A stretch of 64,000 nt of DNA from JAOZTV01 sp965371805 (GCA_965371805.1 CBDUZW010000011.1:34777-98776), one strand, 5' to 3'. Numbered from the stretch's first letter, positions 50,883-60,167 are shown. Numbers and translations: made by a program. Notes: generated from the sequence alone by a model not told the origin.

Positions 50883-50910
50883 TCATAGCAATCTGAGAAG
50901 ACTGCTATGA
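50883..50910. other. Hairpin between rpmA and obg
   Basis: TCATAGCA (50883-50890) and TGCTATGA (50903-50910) form an 8-bp stem with a 12-base loop in the 134-base gap. No T tract follows on the minus strand, so it is not a classical terminator; partial termination, processing or mRNA stability are possible. Confidence 0.45.
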
Positions 50911-50920
50911 CTTATTTATT

Positions 50921-51166
50921 TTATACTACTTCAACAAATTTTCTATTTTTTTTATTTACAAAAAGGACATGCCCTGTTGCTAATGCAAAAAGAGTGTCAT
51001 CTTTACCTCTTCCAACATTTTTCCCAGCATGAATCCTTGTCCCTCTCTGTCTTACTATAATAGAACCAGCGTGAATACTCTCACCACCAAATTTTTTGAC
51101 ACCAAGTCTCTTTGATTCACTATCACGACCATTTTTAGCGCTTCCGCCAGATTTTTTATGTGCCAT
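50921..51166 (-). CDS. rpmA: 50S ribosomal protein L27
   Basis: 81 residues: MAHKKSGGSAKNGRDSESKR, LGVKKFGGE, IIVRQRGTRIHAGKNVGRGK, DDTLFALATGHV. Begins directly with MAHKK, without the cleavable N-terminal extension seen in Firmicutes. Shares one base with rplU (TAATG). Confidence 0.98.
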   Translation of the reverse strand: MAHKKSGGSAKNGRDSESKRLGVKKFGGESIHAGSIIVRQRGTRIHAGKNVGRGKDDTLFALATGHVLFVNKKNRKFVEVV

Positions 51167-51519
51167 TATTTAGTCTCCTCTTTAACTGCAGCTTTTTTTG
51201 CACCAACAGATATTTTTTCGATCTGTATTTTTAAAAGATCCTGTCTGTGGCCTCTTGTTTTTTTATACTGCTTCTTAGCTTTTTTCTTAAAAACAATTAT
51301 CTTCTCTGCTCTAAATTTTTCAATTAATTTAGCCGAGATCTTTCCGCCTTTTACATAAGGGGTGCCAATATTTAATTTATCACCACTTACTAACATAACA
51401 GTGTCAAAATTAATCACACCTTGTTTTGATATTTTTGAACTATCAAGAAGCTCTATATCTAAAACATCTCCTTCCTCAACTCTATACTGTTTTCCACCGG
51501 TCTCAAGTATTGCAAACAT
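51166..51519 (-). CDS. rplU: 50S ribosomal protein L21
   Basis: 117 residues: FAILETGGKQYRVEEGDVLD at the start, GDKLNIGTPYVKGGKISA, then KKAKKQYKKTRGHRQDLLKI, the rRNA-binding signature. A short Lys/Ala-rich tail follows. First gene of the rplU-rpmA-obg-nadD-rsfS run, with a good promoter upstream. Confidence 0.98.
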   Translation of the reverse strand: MFAILETGGKQYRVEEGDVLDIELLDSSKISKQGVINFDTVMLVSGDKLNIGTPYVKGGKISAKLIEKFRAEKIIVFKKKAKKQYKKTRGHRQDLLKIQIEKISVGAKKAAVKEETK

Positions 51520-51582
51520 TTCCTACTCCTAATATTATATCTTCATTTTTTTATGCACAAATACACATAAAAAAACATAGAA

Positions 51583-51611
51583 TTTATACCACAATTCTTT
51601 TACATAGTCAA
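51583..51611 (-). promoter_or_regulatory. Promoter of the rplU operon
   Basis: Minus-strand TTGACT (51611-51606), 17-base spacer, TATAAA (51588-51583), 64 bases upstream of the rplU ATG. The best sigma-70-like promoter in this half of the window. Confidence 0.7.
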
Positions 51612-51650
51612 ACTTATTCTTAGTTGATTAATATTTTTTTTTCATTTAGA

Positions 51651-52475
51651 ATGTCGGGAATGTTTAAAAAAAAAACAATTTATTTCTTTATTGTCTTCAA
51701 TTTATTGGGAATATTTTTACAGTCAGAGTCAATAAAATGGGTGAATTTGGAAAATGGATTGGAATGGAAGGTATTTAATTACAAAAAAAAAGAGTTCGAA
51801 GTTGATAATATTTATATTTTAAGAATTAACCCCAATCGTTTTTCCATGCATCTTCTTACTGCTAAAGAGCAGAAACACCAACCACTTTCATTATCACAAT
51901 GGTGTAAAAAACACGAATTAATTGCGGGAATCAATGCAAGTATGTATCTTCCAGATAGGATAACCAGCACAGGATATATGAAAAATTATAATGATCTGAA
52001 CAATCCCAGAATAAATAAAAGATTTGGTGCATTCATTGCTTTTAATCCAAAAATAAAACATATAAAACAGACTATTATCATTGACATAAATAGCTCTAAC
52101 TGGAAAAAAAAAATTAATATTTATAATACAATTATCCAAAATTATAGAATAATAGATAAAAAACAGAAAATCGTTTGGACAAAAGCAAATAAGATGAATA
52201 GTATAGCCTCATTTGGAATAGATAAATTCGGCAATATATTATTTATTATGTGTCAAGATAGGATATCAACGTTTACATTTGCAAAAATAATACAAAAATT
52301 ACCTGTAAATATTTATAACCTTACTTATCTGGAAGGGGGGCATGAGGCATCTCTATTTATTAATCATAAAAATTTGCAAAAACAAGTATCCGGAAAATTA
52401 TTTAATTCACAAAGAACAGACTTGTTTATTGGTCACAGCAAACTACCCAACATCATCGGGATCAGGAAAAGATAG
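51651..52475 (+). CDS. Exported phosphodiester glycosidase family (NAGPA/DUF2233) protein
   Basis: From ATG 51651 a 274-residue protein with a signal peptide (KKKTIYFFIVFNLLGIFLQS). FSMHLLTAKEQKHQPLSLSQ, then LIAGINASMYLPD, and the C-terminal YLEGGHEASLFINH follow the DUF2233/NAGPA pattern, where the last motif normally reads LDGGxS. Possible role in sugar phosphodiester or cell-wall glycan turnover. An upstream TTG (51624) is in frame. It converges with the next gene with a 33-bp overlap. Confidence 0.75.
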   Translation: MSGMFKKKTIYFFIVFNLLGIFLQSESIKWVNLENGLEWKVFNYKKKEFEVDNIYILRINPNRFSMHLLTAKEQKHQPLSLSQWCKKHELIAGINASMYLPDRITSTGYMKNYNDLNNPRINKRFGAFIAFNPKIKHIKQTIIIDINSSNWKKKINIYNTIIQNYRIIDKKQKIVWTKANKMNSIASFGIDKFGNILFIMCQDRISTFTFAKIIQKLPVNIYNLTYLEGGHEASLFINHKNLQKQVSGKLFNSQRTDLFIGHSKLPNIIGIRKR

Positions 52476-53063
52476 TAGCCCTTCCGGAAATTTATATTTT
52501 GAAAAAATATAATTTATCCTGTATTTGTCCTCAATTTCTTTTGTTCTTATCTGATGATTTAGATTCATTATAAACTTTTTTGTTTTTAATTTTAATTCAG
52601 GGTCATCTTCATGTAACTGCAATAATTTTTTAGAAATATTATTTAGAAGGGCTTGTTTTTTAATTTTAATTTTTTCATTACTCAATTCTAATAAACTATT
52701 TTTTATCAGTAGTATGTTATCGGGAAGAGAATTAATAAAAGCTTGAACTTCATCTTCTTTTTTATCCTTTATGTCATCAGCTATGTTGTCATTTGATGAC
52801 ACTTTCAATTCCATAAAATTATTAAAATTTTTCCTTACCTCATATGAGAACCGCTTAAAGCCATCTATAGTTTTCTTTTTTCTTTCCCATCTCTTTATTA
52901 CAATATCCATTGATTCAAAAACAATATTGCTGGGAATTCTCTTTATCCACCATCCATAGAGTACATCAAAATCTGAAGAAGTTATAAAAAAGGATATATT
53001 ATGTTTTTCATCCAAGTAATATATTGTTTTTATTATATAATTATAGTCATCATTATTTGCCAT
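52443..53063 (-). CDS. Hypothetical protein (206 aa)
   Basis: A charged, mostly helical cytoplasmic protein. The N-terminal part SSDFDVLYGWWIKRIPSNIV and VIKRWERKKKTIDGFKRFSY follow a pattern (L..W...IP..VV...I...F) seen in uncharacterised proteins of several Gram-negative groups. The middle is a Lys/Asp-rich linker and the C-terminus a helical region. Encoded 11 bp after coaX, so likely co-transcribed. Confidence 0.65.
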   Translation of the reverse strand: MANNDDYNYIIKTIYYLDEKHNISFFITSSDFDVLYGWWIKRIPSNIVFESMDIVIKRWERKKKTIDGFKRFSYEVRKNFNNFMELKVSSNDNIADDIKDKKEDEVQAFINSLPDNILLIKNSLLELSNEKIKIKKQALLNNISKKLLQLHEDDPELKLKTKKFIMNLNHQIRTKEIEDKYRINYIFSKYKFPEGLLSFPDPDDVG

Positions 53064-53074
53064 AAAATGAAACC

Positions 53075-53821
53075 TTATCTGTTTTTTTCTAACAGTTTTT
53101 TTAAACCAAAAAATAAAAGATCCGGTTCATAAAGATCAATTTCTTTGATCTTATTTTTAAAAAATCTTGAGAGTCCACCAGTTGCGATAACTTTGGTATT
53201 ATCTCCCAGAATCTTTTTATATTCTGAAATTATATGCCCTATTCCACCAATGCAGGAATAAAAAATACCGCTACGAATACTGTCACTGGTATTTTTACCT
53301 ATGATTGATTCAGGGGCTTTAAAATTAATTTTATTTAGTTTTGCAGTATTATTTGACAAACCTTGGATAGACATTTCGATGCCGGGAAAAATTGACCCAC
53401 CAACAAAATCAAAATTTTTATCCATTCCACATATTGTAATAGCTGTACCTGAATCAACTATAATAAAGGGTGGCTTAAAAAACTGTAACCCACCAGAAGC
53501 GCCAGCTATCAAGTCAGCGCCTAACTCACCAGGGTTTTCTATTTTTATATCAAACCCGAGATCCATTTCATAATTTACAAAAAAAGGTGTTATTTTAAAC
53601 AATTTTTCAACTGCAGATTTTATCTGATTATCTATAAGTGGAACCACGGAAGAAATAATTATACTATCATCTGTGCTTAATAATTTTCTTTTTATTAGAC
53701 TCTTAAGATACTTTTCAGTAATTTCAACAGGTGTCAATAATTTATTTCGAAACACGATTCCTTTTTTATCAAAAATTGCGACTCCAATGGCGGTATTGCC
53801 AACATCAATTGTTAAAATCAT
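53075..53821 (-). CDS. coaX: Type III pantothenate kinase
   Basis: A 248-residue ASKHA-fold kinase: LTIDVGNTAIGVAIFDK (phosphate 1), PGELGADLIAGASGG, FIIVDSGTAITICG (phosphate 2), GGSIFPGIEMS, NTSDSIRSGI and VIATGGLSRFF (adenosine). It phosphorylates pantothenate in the first step of CoA synthesis. Convergently followed by no terminator that I can see. Confidence 0.96.
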   Translation of the reverse strand: MILTIDVGNTAIGVAIFDKKGIVFRNKLLTPVEITEKYLKSLIKRKLLSTDDSIIISSVVPLIDNQIKSAVEKLFKITPFFVNYEMDLGFDIKIENPGELGADLIAGASGGLQFFKPPFIIVDSGTAITICGMDKNFDFVGGSIFPGIEMSIQGLSNNTAKLNKINFKAPESIIGKNTSDSIRSGIFYSCIGGIGHIISEYKKILGDNTKVIATGGLSRFFKNKIKEIDLYEPDLLFFGLKKLLEKNR

Positions 53822-53858
53822 ATAAATATTATATAATACTTTTTTTTAAAATACTATA

Positions 53859-54608
53859 ATGAAGAAGAGTAGACAAAAAAAAATCCTGTTACTTATTTTG
53901 CTAACGACAATCATTCTAATACTAAGTTTAATTATCTTTCTTTTATCAATTCCAAATGTAGCTGATCTTGAGAAATCAAACCCAAAAATTACAGCTATGA
54001 TAAAACAACGAATACAAGAAGCAAAAAGAAAAAAAAGCAAATTTAAAATTAAGCAAAAATGGATAAACATAAAAAAAATCCCTAAACTTTTAATTACAGG
54101 TGTTGTGATCACAGAAGATGCATCTTTTTTCAGTCATAATGGAATAGACTATTATGAGTTGAAGGAATCTATAAAGAAAAATTTAAAACAGGGAAAAAAA
54201 GCAAGAGGAGGAAGTACAATCACTCAACAACTTGCAAAAAACCTCTATCTTTCAACCAGGAAATCATATATAAGAAAAATTAAGGAATTTTTAATTGCAA
54301 AAAAAATGGAAGAATGCCTTACTAAGCAAAGAATTTTGGAAATTTATCTAAATGTAATTGAATTTGGGAGAGGTATTTTTGGAGTTGAAGCTGCCTCTCT
54401 TCATTTTTTTAAAAAAAGTGTATCAAAATTATCATTATCAGAAATATTAAGACTAATAGCTGTAATCCCTAAACCATTAAGAGTAAATCCCCTATCTAAC
54501 TCAGGATACTTAAAATGGAGAGTAAATTTTATATTAAAAAAACTTGAAAAATTTAATTATATTAACAAAGAAACTTATAAAAAGTTATTCATTAAGACAG
54601 AGAAATAG
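53859..54608 (+). CDS. mtgA: Monofunctional peptidoglycan glycosyltransferase
   Basis: A 249-residue GT51 enzyme with one N-terminal transmembrane helix (residues ~8-30). All family motifs are present: VITEDASFFSHNGID (catalytic Glu), RGGSTITQQLAKNLYLS, KKMEECLTKQRILEIYLNVI, FGRGIFGVEAAS. No transpeptidase domain follows. It polymerises lipid II on the outer face of the inner membrane. Confidence 0.95.
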   Translation: MKKSRQKKILLLILLTTIILILSLIIFLLSIPNVADLEKSNPKITAMIKQRIQEAKRKKSKFKIKQKWINIKKIPKLLITGVVITEDASFFSHNGIDYYELKESIKKNLKQGKKARGGSTITQQLAKNLYLSTRKSYIRKIKEFLIAKKMEECLTKQRILEIYLNVIEFGRGIFGVEAASLHFFKKSVSKLSLSEILRLIAVIPKPLRVNPLSNSGYLKWRVNFILKKLEKFNYINKETYKKLFIKTEK

Positions 54609-54639
54609 AGGTAGATAAAAATAAAGAAATCTCTGTTTT
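54597..54639 (+). terminator. Possible terminator after mtgA
   Basis: ACAGAGA (54597-54603) and TCTCTGT (54630-54636) form a 7-bp stem followed by TTT. The left arm overlaps the last codons of mtgA and the loop is 26 bases, so strength is uncertain. Confidence 0.4.
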
Positions 54640-54723
54640 CATCTTGAAAAAACATCAAATTTGCAATAAAATAGTTAATAACAAAACTATACTTGCATTT
54701 GAACTATAAATTGGGAGGATTCA

Positions 54724-56004
54724 ATGAAAAAGAGTCTATTTTTTACTATTATCATTTTTTTTCTTTATATAAATGTTTTCTCATCAGATAACGATTTATT
54801 AACTATTGGAGAATCAAAAAACAGATTAAATATTGGAAAAATTGAAAAAGAACAAATATACGATACAAAAACAAATAAAATAATCAGTATTAAAGATTTA
54901 GTTAAAAACAATCTGAAATCTGATGTATTTATTATTGGCGAAATGCATACAAGTGTAGACTGCCATAATTTTCAGGTTGATTTTATTGAATCTCTGTTTA
55001 AATCATATCCAAAAATAATTATTGCATTAGAGTTCTTCGGGAGAAAAGACAATGAAATACTTGAACAATGGAGACTTGGAAAACTAACTGAAGATGAACT
55101 ACTAAAAAAAACAGGATGGTTTGAAAGAGGGTCATATCACTACTATTATACAAAAATGATTATGGATCTAGCTAAAAAGCATAAAATCAAAGTAGCCGGG
55201 CTTAATATTCCAAGAACGATACTTAGAAAAACATCAAGAAAAGGTTTTGCATCTCTATCAAAAAAAGAAAAAGCATTGCTGCCAACTATAAATGTCCTCA
55301 ATAAAGATCATAAATTTCTGATACAGAAGATCTTTGGTGAATTTACAGTGCAAATGCCTTCTTTCTGGTTTAGAAACATATATGCAGCTCAAAAAATATG
55401 GGATGTTATTATGGCCGAATCTATGATCAGGATCTTAAAAAAAAACAAAGGCTATAAAGGAATCATTATTGCCGGTAATAACCATGTAATATATAAATTA
55501 GGAATTCCTTTCAGGTATAAATTATCCAGAAAAAAAGCAAAAATAACAACATTAATTCCTGTATATATTCCTAAAAACAAAGATGAGAATGATAAAGAGA
55601 TGCATCCAATGATGAAAATGATGGCCGGTTCTTTCAAACCAACTGCCATTTATTCCAGAGGAATTGGCGATTATGTATTTTCAGTCCAGAAGACAAGTGA
55701 TGATATATATAAAAAATTTGGTATAAAAGGAAAATATAAAGACAATAAATTCACTGTAAAATCTGTATCAAAAAAAAGCGAAGCTGAAAAATATGGTATA
55801 AAAAAAGATGATGTCATAAAATCTGTTAACGGAATTAAAATTAAAGAAAAAGGTCAATTAGGACATTTTTTATATAAAAATTTCGGAAAAATTGACCTCC
55901 TATTTGAAATTTCAAAGATTGTAAAAAAGGAAGAGAAAAAGAAAGACACTAAAAAAGAAAAAAAACCAAAAACAAAAAAAGATAAAAATATGGAAATGAA
56001 ATAA
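54724..56004 (+). CDS. ChaN-like protein with C-terminal PDZ domain
   Basis: A 426-residue exported protein. Signal peptide (1-~19), then a ChaN/DUF399 domain: SDVFIIGEMHTSVDCHNFQ, IALEFFGRKDNE, VAGLNIPRTI, and GIIIAGNNHVIYKLGIP; His residues in the first and last of these resemble the heme/iron-binding ligands of ChaN. A PDZ domain (~335-400; EAEKYGIKKDDVIKSVNGIK) follows, and the C-terminus is a Lys-rich tail. GGGAGG precedes the ATG. Iron- or heme-related function is inferred. Confidence 0.85.
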   Translation: MKKSLFFTIIIFFLYINVFSSDNDLLTIGESKNRLNIGKIEKEQIYDTKTNKIISIKDLVKNNLKSDVFIIGEMHTSVDCHNFQVDFIESLFKSYPKIIIALEFFGRKDNEILEQWRLGKLTEDELLKKTGWFERGSYHYYYTKMIMDLAKKHKIKVAGLNIPRTILRKTSRKGFASLSKKEKALLPTINVLNKDHKFLIQKIFGEFTVQMPSFWFRNIYAAQKIWDVIMAESMIRILKKNKGYKGIIIAGNNHVIYKLGIPFRYKLSRKKAKITTLIPVYIPKNKDENDKEMHPMMKMMAGSFKPTAIYSRGIGDYVFSVQKTSDDIYKKFGIKGKYKDNKFTVKSVSKKSEAEKYGIKKDDVIKSVNGIKIKEKGQLGHFLYKNFGKIDLLFEISKIVKKEEKKKDTKKEKKPKTKKDKNMEMK

Positions 56005-56044
56005 AATTGAATTAAAATTTTCAATAAATATAGGAGTATAGAGA

Positions 56045-57595
56045 GTGGGAATTGACCGAAAATTGCTTGAATTAGCAAATAAGAAAGAATCCGGACGATC
56101 ATGTGGTGGTGAAGATAAAATAACCAAACAGCACAATAAGGGGAAATATACCGCAAGAGAAAGGATAGAGAAAATACTTGATCCTGGCAGTTTTGAAGAG
56201 TTTGATCTTTTTGTTACACATAGATGTACAGATTTTGGAATGGAAGAAAACAAACCCCTTACTGATGGTGTTGTTACCGGATATGGAACAATTAATGGAC
56301 GTCTTGTTTATATTTATTCTCAGGATTTTACAATTTTCGGTGGTTCTTTATCTAAAGCATATGCCGAAAAAATTGTAAAAATCATGGATATGGCAGCCAA
56401 AACAGGTGCACCTTTAATTGGACTGAATGACTCTGGTGGAGCAAGAATACAGGAAGGTGTTGATGCACTGGCAGGATATACTGATATCTTTTATAGAAAT
56501 GTACAGTATTCCGGCGTCATTCCTCAAATTTCTCTTATTCTGGGACCTTGTGCCGGAGGCGCTGTTTACTCTCCATCAATAACAGATTTTGTTATGATGG
56601 TAGATAAAACATCCTATATGTTTCTGACAGGCCCCAAGGTAGTGAAACAGGTTACCCAGGAAGTCGTTACAGTTGATCAACTTGGAGGAGCAGCAATACA
56701 TTCATCTAAAAGCGGCATATCCCATTTCAATTTTGAAAACGAAGATGTAGCTTTTGAAAATTTAAAAAAATTGTTTTCATATATTCCTCAAAGTAATAGA
56801 GAAAAAGCACCTGAAGTGAAATGTGAAGATCCTATTGACAGAAAAGATGAGAATTTAAATTATATTATCCCTGAAAACCCGAATAAACCTTACGATATGA
56901 AAGAGATACTTGTTTCTGTATTAGATGATAATGATTTTTTTGAAATTCAAGAAGACTTTGCGAAAAACATAATCATCGGATTCGGTAGATTAAATGGCGC
57001 TTCTGTAGGAATAATTGCAAACCAGCCTGATTTTCTTGCTGGAGTACTTGATAATAATTCATCAATGAAAGCTGCAAGATTTGTAAGATTCTGTGATGCA
57101 TTTAACATTCCAATCGTTGTTTTTGAGGATGTACCAGGATTTATGCCTGGAACTGTTCAGGAATATAATGGAATTATAAAAAATGGTGCAAAGCTCCTAT
57201 ATGCCTTTGCTGAAGCGACTGTACCAAGAATAACCATCGTTACTAGAAAAGCCTATGGTGGAGCATATTGTGTGATGAACTCAAAACACTTGGGCGCTGA
57301 TGTCAATTTAGCATGGCCTACTGCAGAAATAGCTGTAATGGGACCTGACGGGGCGGTTGAAATTATATATAATAAAGAGATAAAAAGTGCTGATGACAAA
57401 GTGGCAAAAACTAAGGAATTAAAAGAAAAATACAAAGATCTTTTTGCAAACCCATATAATGCAGCAAAAAAAGGATATATTGATGATGTAATCGTTCCTG
57501 CAAATACAAGAATGAGACTTATTAAAGCACTTAAAATGCTTCAGACAAAAAAGGTCACACCCCCTGAAAAAAAGCATGGAAACATTCCTTTATAG
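56045..57595 (+). CDS. Acyl-CoA carboxyltransferase / decarboxylase alpha subunit (MmdA/PccB-like)
   Basis: A 516-residue carboxyltransferase with GTG start and GGAG upstream. KGKYTARERIEKILDPGSFE, GLNDSGGARIQEGVDALAGY, GPCAGGAVYSPSITDF, the second-half CDAFNIPIVVFEDVPGFMPG and YGGAYCVMNSKHLGADVNLA are typical of propionyl/methylmalonyl-CoA carboxyltransferases. With the OadG-, biotin- and OadB-like genes behind it, it most likely transfers CO2 from an acyl-CoA (methylmalonyl- or glutaconyl-CoA) to biotin in a Na+-pumping decarboxylase. Substrate not certain. Confidence 0.93.
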   Translation: MGIDRKLLELANKKESGRSCGGEDKITKQHNKGKYTARERIEKILDPGSFEEFDLFVTHRCTDFGMEENKPLTDGVVTGYGTINGRLVYIYSQDFTIFGGSLSKAYAEKIVKIMDMAAKTGAPLIGLNDSGGARIQEGVDALAGYTDIFYRNVQYSGVIPQISLILGPCAGGAVYSPSITDFVMMVDKTSYMFLTGPKVVKQVTQEVVTVDQLGGAAIHSSKSGISHFNFENEDVAFENLKKLFSYIPQSNREKAPEVKCEDPIDRKDENLNYIIPENPNKPYDMKEILVSVLDDNDFFEIQEDFAKNIIIGFGRLNGASVGIIANQPDFLAGVLDNNSSMKAARFVRFCDAFNIPIVVFEDVPGFMPGTVQEYNGIIKNGAKLLYAFAEATVPRITIVTRKAYGGAYCVMNSKHLGADVNLAWPTAEIAVMGPDGAVEIIYNKEIKSADDKVAKTKELKEKYKDLFANPYNAAKKGYIDDVIVPANTRMRLIKALKMLQTKKVTPPEKKHGNIPL

Positions 57596-57605
57596 GAGAA
57601 ATTAA

Positions 57606-57884
57606 ATGAGTGATGAACTCCAAATTACATTTCTTGGAATTACAGTTGTTTTCTTAGGATTAATTCTTACAAGTCTCTTGATCTATTTATTTTCTTTTCT
57701 TCAAAAATATGAGGATTATAAAGATAGAAGAAAAAGGGAAAAGATGAATCCATCCCCCACTCCCATAAAAAACGACGAGATAATTCCTATGGATATTATT
57801 GCTGTACTAAGCACCATACTTGAGATAGAACTAAGATTAATAATATCTTTAGATGAAAGTAAATTTACATTTAACCAAAAATGA
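57606..57884 (+). CDS. OadG-like small membrane subunit
   Basis: A 92-residue protein with one N-terminal transmembrane helix (ITVVFLGLILTSLLIYLFSF) and a charged cytoplasmic tail ending in a short helix (AVLSTILEIELRLI). This is the gamma/delta-subunit layout of oxaloacetate and methylmalonyl-CoA decarboxylases, which anchors the carboxyltransferase and biotin carrier to the membrane. Position between these genes supports it. Confidence 0.85.
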   Translation: MSDELQITFLGITVVFLGLILTSLLIYLFSFLQKYEDYKDRRKREKMNPSPTPIKNDEIIPMDIIAVLSTILEIELRLIISLDESKFTFNQK

Positions 57885-57897
57885 ATAGGAGAGCAAA

Positions 57898-58353
57898 TTG
57901 AGAAAATATGTCCTGAGTATTAATGAAAAAGAGTATAGTGCAGTAGTAAAAGAAATTTCTACTGAATCTGCAACTATAATTGTAAATGATAAGGAATATA
58001 AGATAGACCTCAAAGATATTGGAAGACAGGCTGTTCCAGTTATAAACACTGTGAGCCATTCAACAAAACAATCTGCAGTAAAACCTGAGTCTAAACAAAC
58101 AGTCCAGATTCCCGGCAGCGGCAATGGCGTTGCAGCTCCCTTACCCGGATTAATTGTCGACATACTTATTAGTGAAAATACTAGTGTAAAATCAGGGCAG
58201 ACAATTGCCATTATGGAAGCAATGAAAATGGAAAACCAGATTAAAGCTCCACACGATGGTATTGTGAAAAAAATATTTGTCAGCAAGGGAGATTCTATTG
58301 CAGAGGGTGATATGATCCTTGAAATTGAAAGATCAGTAATGACATCTTTATAA
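57898..58353 (+). CDS. Biotin carboxyl carrier protein of the decarboxylase
   Basis: 151 residues from TTG (AGGAGAG upstream). N-terminal ~50 residues form a small beta domain, then a linker rich in Gln/Ser/Pro, then a biotinyl domain with VAAPLPGLIVDILI and the biotinylation motif EAMKMENQI. It carries CO2 from the carboxyltransferase to the membrane beta subunit. Confidence 0.93.
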   Translation: MRKYVLSINEKEYSAVVKEISTESATIIVNDKEYKIDLKDIGRQAVPVINTVSHSTKQSAVKPESKQTVQIPGSGNGVAAPLPGLIVDILISENTSVKSGQTIAIMEAMKMENQIKAPHDGIVKKIFVSKGDSIAEGDMILEIERSVMTSL

Positions 58354-58371
58354 ACAGGGCGATATTAAAAA

Positions 58372-60111
58372 ATGAAAAAAAAAATATTTTTTCTTATATT
58401 GTTTTTATCTACAGTAATAGTATATGGGACAAATTCTTTTCAACTTGATAAGGATTCTTTTAATAGGGATCAATATCTGACAATATATAAAGGGAAAAAC
58501 AGTAAGCTGAAATTAAATAATGGTGATATTGTCAAACTGCTTGACATTGATTCTAAAACTATAGGTTTTTGTCAAATCATTCAAGCTGATGATTATGATA
58601 GTTTTGCGAGGATACAAAAACCCCAGGAGTATGAAAACAACAAAAACACTGAATTAGAAAACCTGAATCATCCTAATACAATAGAAAAAGTTGAATATCT
58701 GGTATTTGATAATTCTGATAAGGAAAATATCAGATTTAAAATTAATAACAGTCGATTTCATATAACTCTAACAAAAAATGATTCAAATAAACATTTCAAG
58801 GTTGGAAAAAAAGGCAAACTTTTTAAGGATAACAAAGTCACTGGTATTTTTAAAATATTGGGTGAAGATAAAGATAAATTTTATCTATTTATTATGAATA
58901 ATGCTGAAGGAATTAATTTCAGAAAATCAGATTCCGGTATTATTGAGAATTATTTTCAGCAGATTATTAATGGGACAGGATTTGTAAATTTATCTCTAAG
59001 TAATTTTATAATGCTGATTATAGGATTAGTATTCCTATACTTAGGAATCGCAAAAGATTATGAGCCCCTGCTATTGGTTCCAATCGGTTTTGGAATTCTT
59101 ATAGGCAACATCCCTCTCCCTCTTCAGATCTTTAATAGTATTTCTGTATATATGATAGATCCTGTAACTAATGAGTATGTGTTTAATACAACCAATAATA
59201 GTGTTATGGGAATTATTTATTTTGGAGTTAAATCCGGTTTACTTCCACCCTTAATATTTCTTGGAATCGGAGCAATGACCGATTTTTCAGCCTTACTTGC
59301 TCGGCCTAAGAGCGTACTGCTTGGAGCAGCTGCGCAAGTTGGAATTTTTGTAACCTTTATAAGTGCAATTCATCTGGGTTTTTCTCCATCAAATGCCGCT
59401 GCTATCGGCATTATTGGTGGTGCTGATGGTCCCACAGCAATATTTCTATCTTCGAAACTTGCTCCATCTCTTATTGGACCTATTGCAATTGCAGCATATT
59501 CATATATGGCAATGGTTCCAATCATTCAACCACCGATTATGAAATTATTAACAACTAAAAAAGAAAGATTAATAAGAATGAAGCCGGGAAGAAAAATACA
59601 TAAGAAGGAAAAGATACTATTCCCTATTGCAGGATTTATATTAACCAATTTTGTCGCACCGGGAGCTATCCCGCTTCTTGGAATGCTTTTTTTTGGGAAT
59701 TTACTTAAAGAATCCGGAGTTACAACAAGACTTGCAAAGACTGCCTCAAATTCACTTATTGACATTGCCACCATACTTCTTGGCTTAGCAGTTGGAGCCT
59801 CAACCAGCGCCCAGGTCTTTTTGAATTCAACATCAATAAAAATATTTGTTCTCGGGGTTATTTCATTTGCTGTAGCCACTGCATGTGGATTATTATTTGC
59901 AAAACTGATGAATTTGGTTTCAAAGGAAAAGATCAACCCTTTAATTGGGGCTGCTGGAGTGTCTGCTGTTCCTGACTCAGCCAGAGTTGTACATTCAGTG
60001 GGATTAGAAGAGGACCCGGATAACTACCTTTTAATGCATGCAATGGGGCCCAATGTTGCCGGAGTTATAGGTTCAGCAATTGCAGCCGGCGTATTTTTGG
60101 GAATCTTTTAA
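58372..60111 (+). CDS. Na+-pumping decarboxylase beta subunit (OadB-like) with N-terminal extension
   Basis: A 579-residue protein. The C-terminal ~380 residues are the OadB membrane core: VKSGLLPPLIFLGIGAMTDF, GIIGGADGPTAIFLSSKLAP (conserved Asp), AAYSYMAMVPIIQPPIMKL and SAVPDSARVVHSVG. Normal OadB-type subunits have about 370-430 residues; here ~190 residues precede the core, beginning with a signal-like segment (KKKIFFLILFLSTVIVYG) and continuing as a soluble domain. The core decarboxylates carboxybiotin and exports Na+. The extension would be extracytoplasmic; I do not recognise its fold. Confidence 0.9.
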   Translation: MKKKIFFLILFLSTVIVYGTNSFQLDKDSFNRDQYLTIYKGKNSKLKLNNGDIVKLLDIDSKTIGFCQIIQADDYDSFARIQKPQEYENNKNTELENLNHPNTIEKVEYLVFDNSDKENIRFKINNSRFHITLTKNDSNKHFKVGKKGKLFKDNKVTGIFKILGEDKDKFYLFIMNNAEGINFRKSDSGIIENYFQQIINGTGFVNLSLSNFIMLIIGLVFLYLGIAKDYEPLLLVPIGFGILIGNIPLPLQIFNSISVYMIDPVTNEYVFNTTNNSVMGIIYFGVKSGLLPPLIFLGIGAMTDFSALLARPKSVLLGAAAQVGIFVTFISAIHLGFSPSNAAAIGIIGGADGPTAIFLSSKLAPSLIGPIAIAAYSYMAMVPIIQPPIMKLLTTKKERLIRMKPGRKIHKKEKILFPIAGFILTNFVAPGAIPLLGMLFFGNLLKESGVTTRLAKTASNSLIDIATILLGLAVGASTSAQVFLNSTSIKIFVLGVISFAVATACGLLFAKLMNLVSKEKINPLIGAAGVSAVPDSARVVHSVGLEEDPDNYLLMHAMGPNVAGVIGSAIAAGVFLGIF

Positions 60112-60156
60112 ATGGAATTGAGAGAGTTTTTAAATGAAATTAACTCAATAGGATAA
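60112..60156 (+). pseudogene. 14-codon ORF, possible cyclodeaminase remnant
   Basis: ATG follows the oadB stop directly and reads MELREFLNEINSIG then TAA. The words resemble the N-terminus of formimidoyltetrahydrofolate cyclodeaminase (LREFLDEVAS before the PGGGS motif), a natural neighbour of FtcD. Too short to be sure; it may be chance. Confidence 0.2.
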
Positions 60157-60167
60157 AGGAGAAAAAA

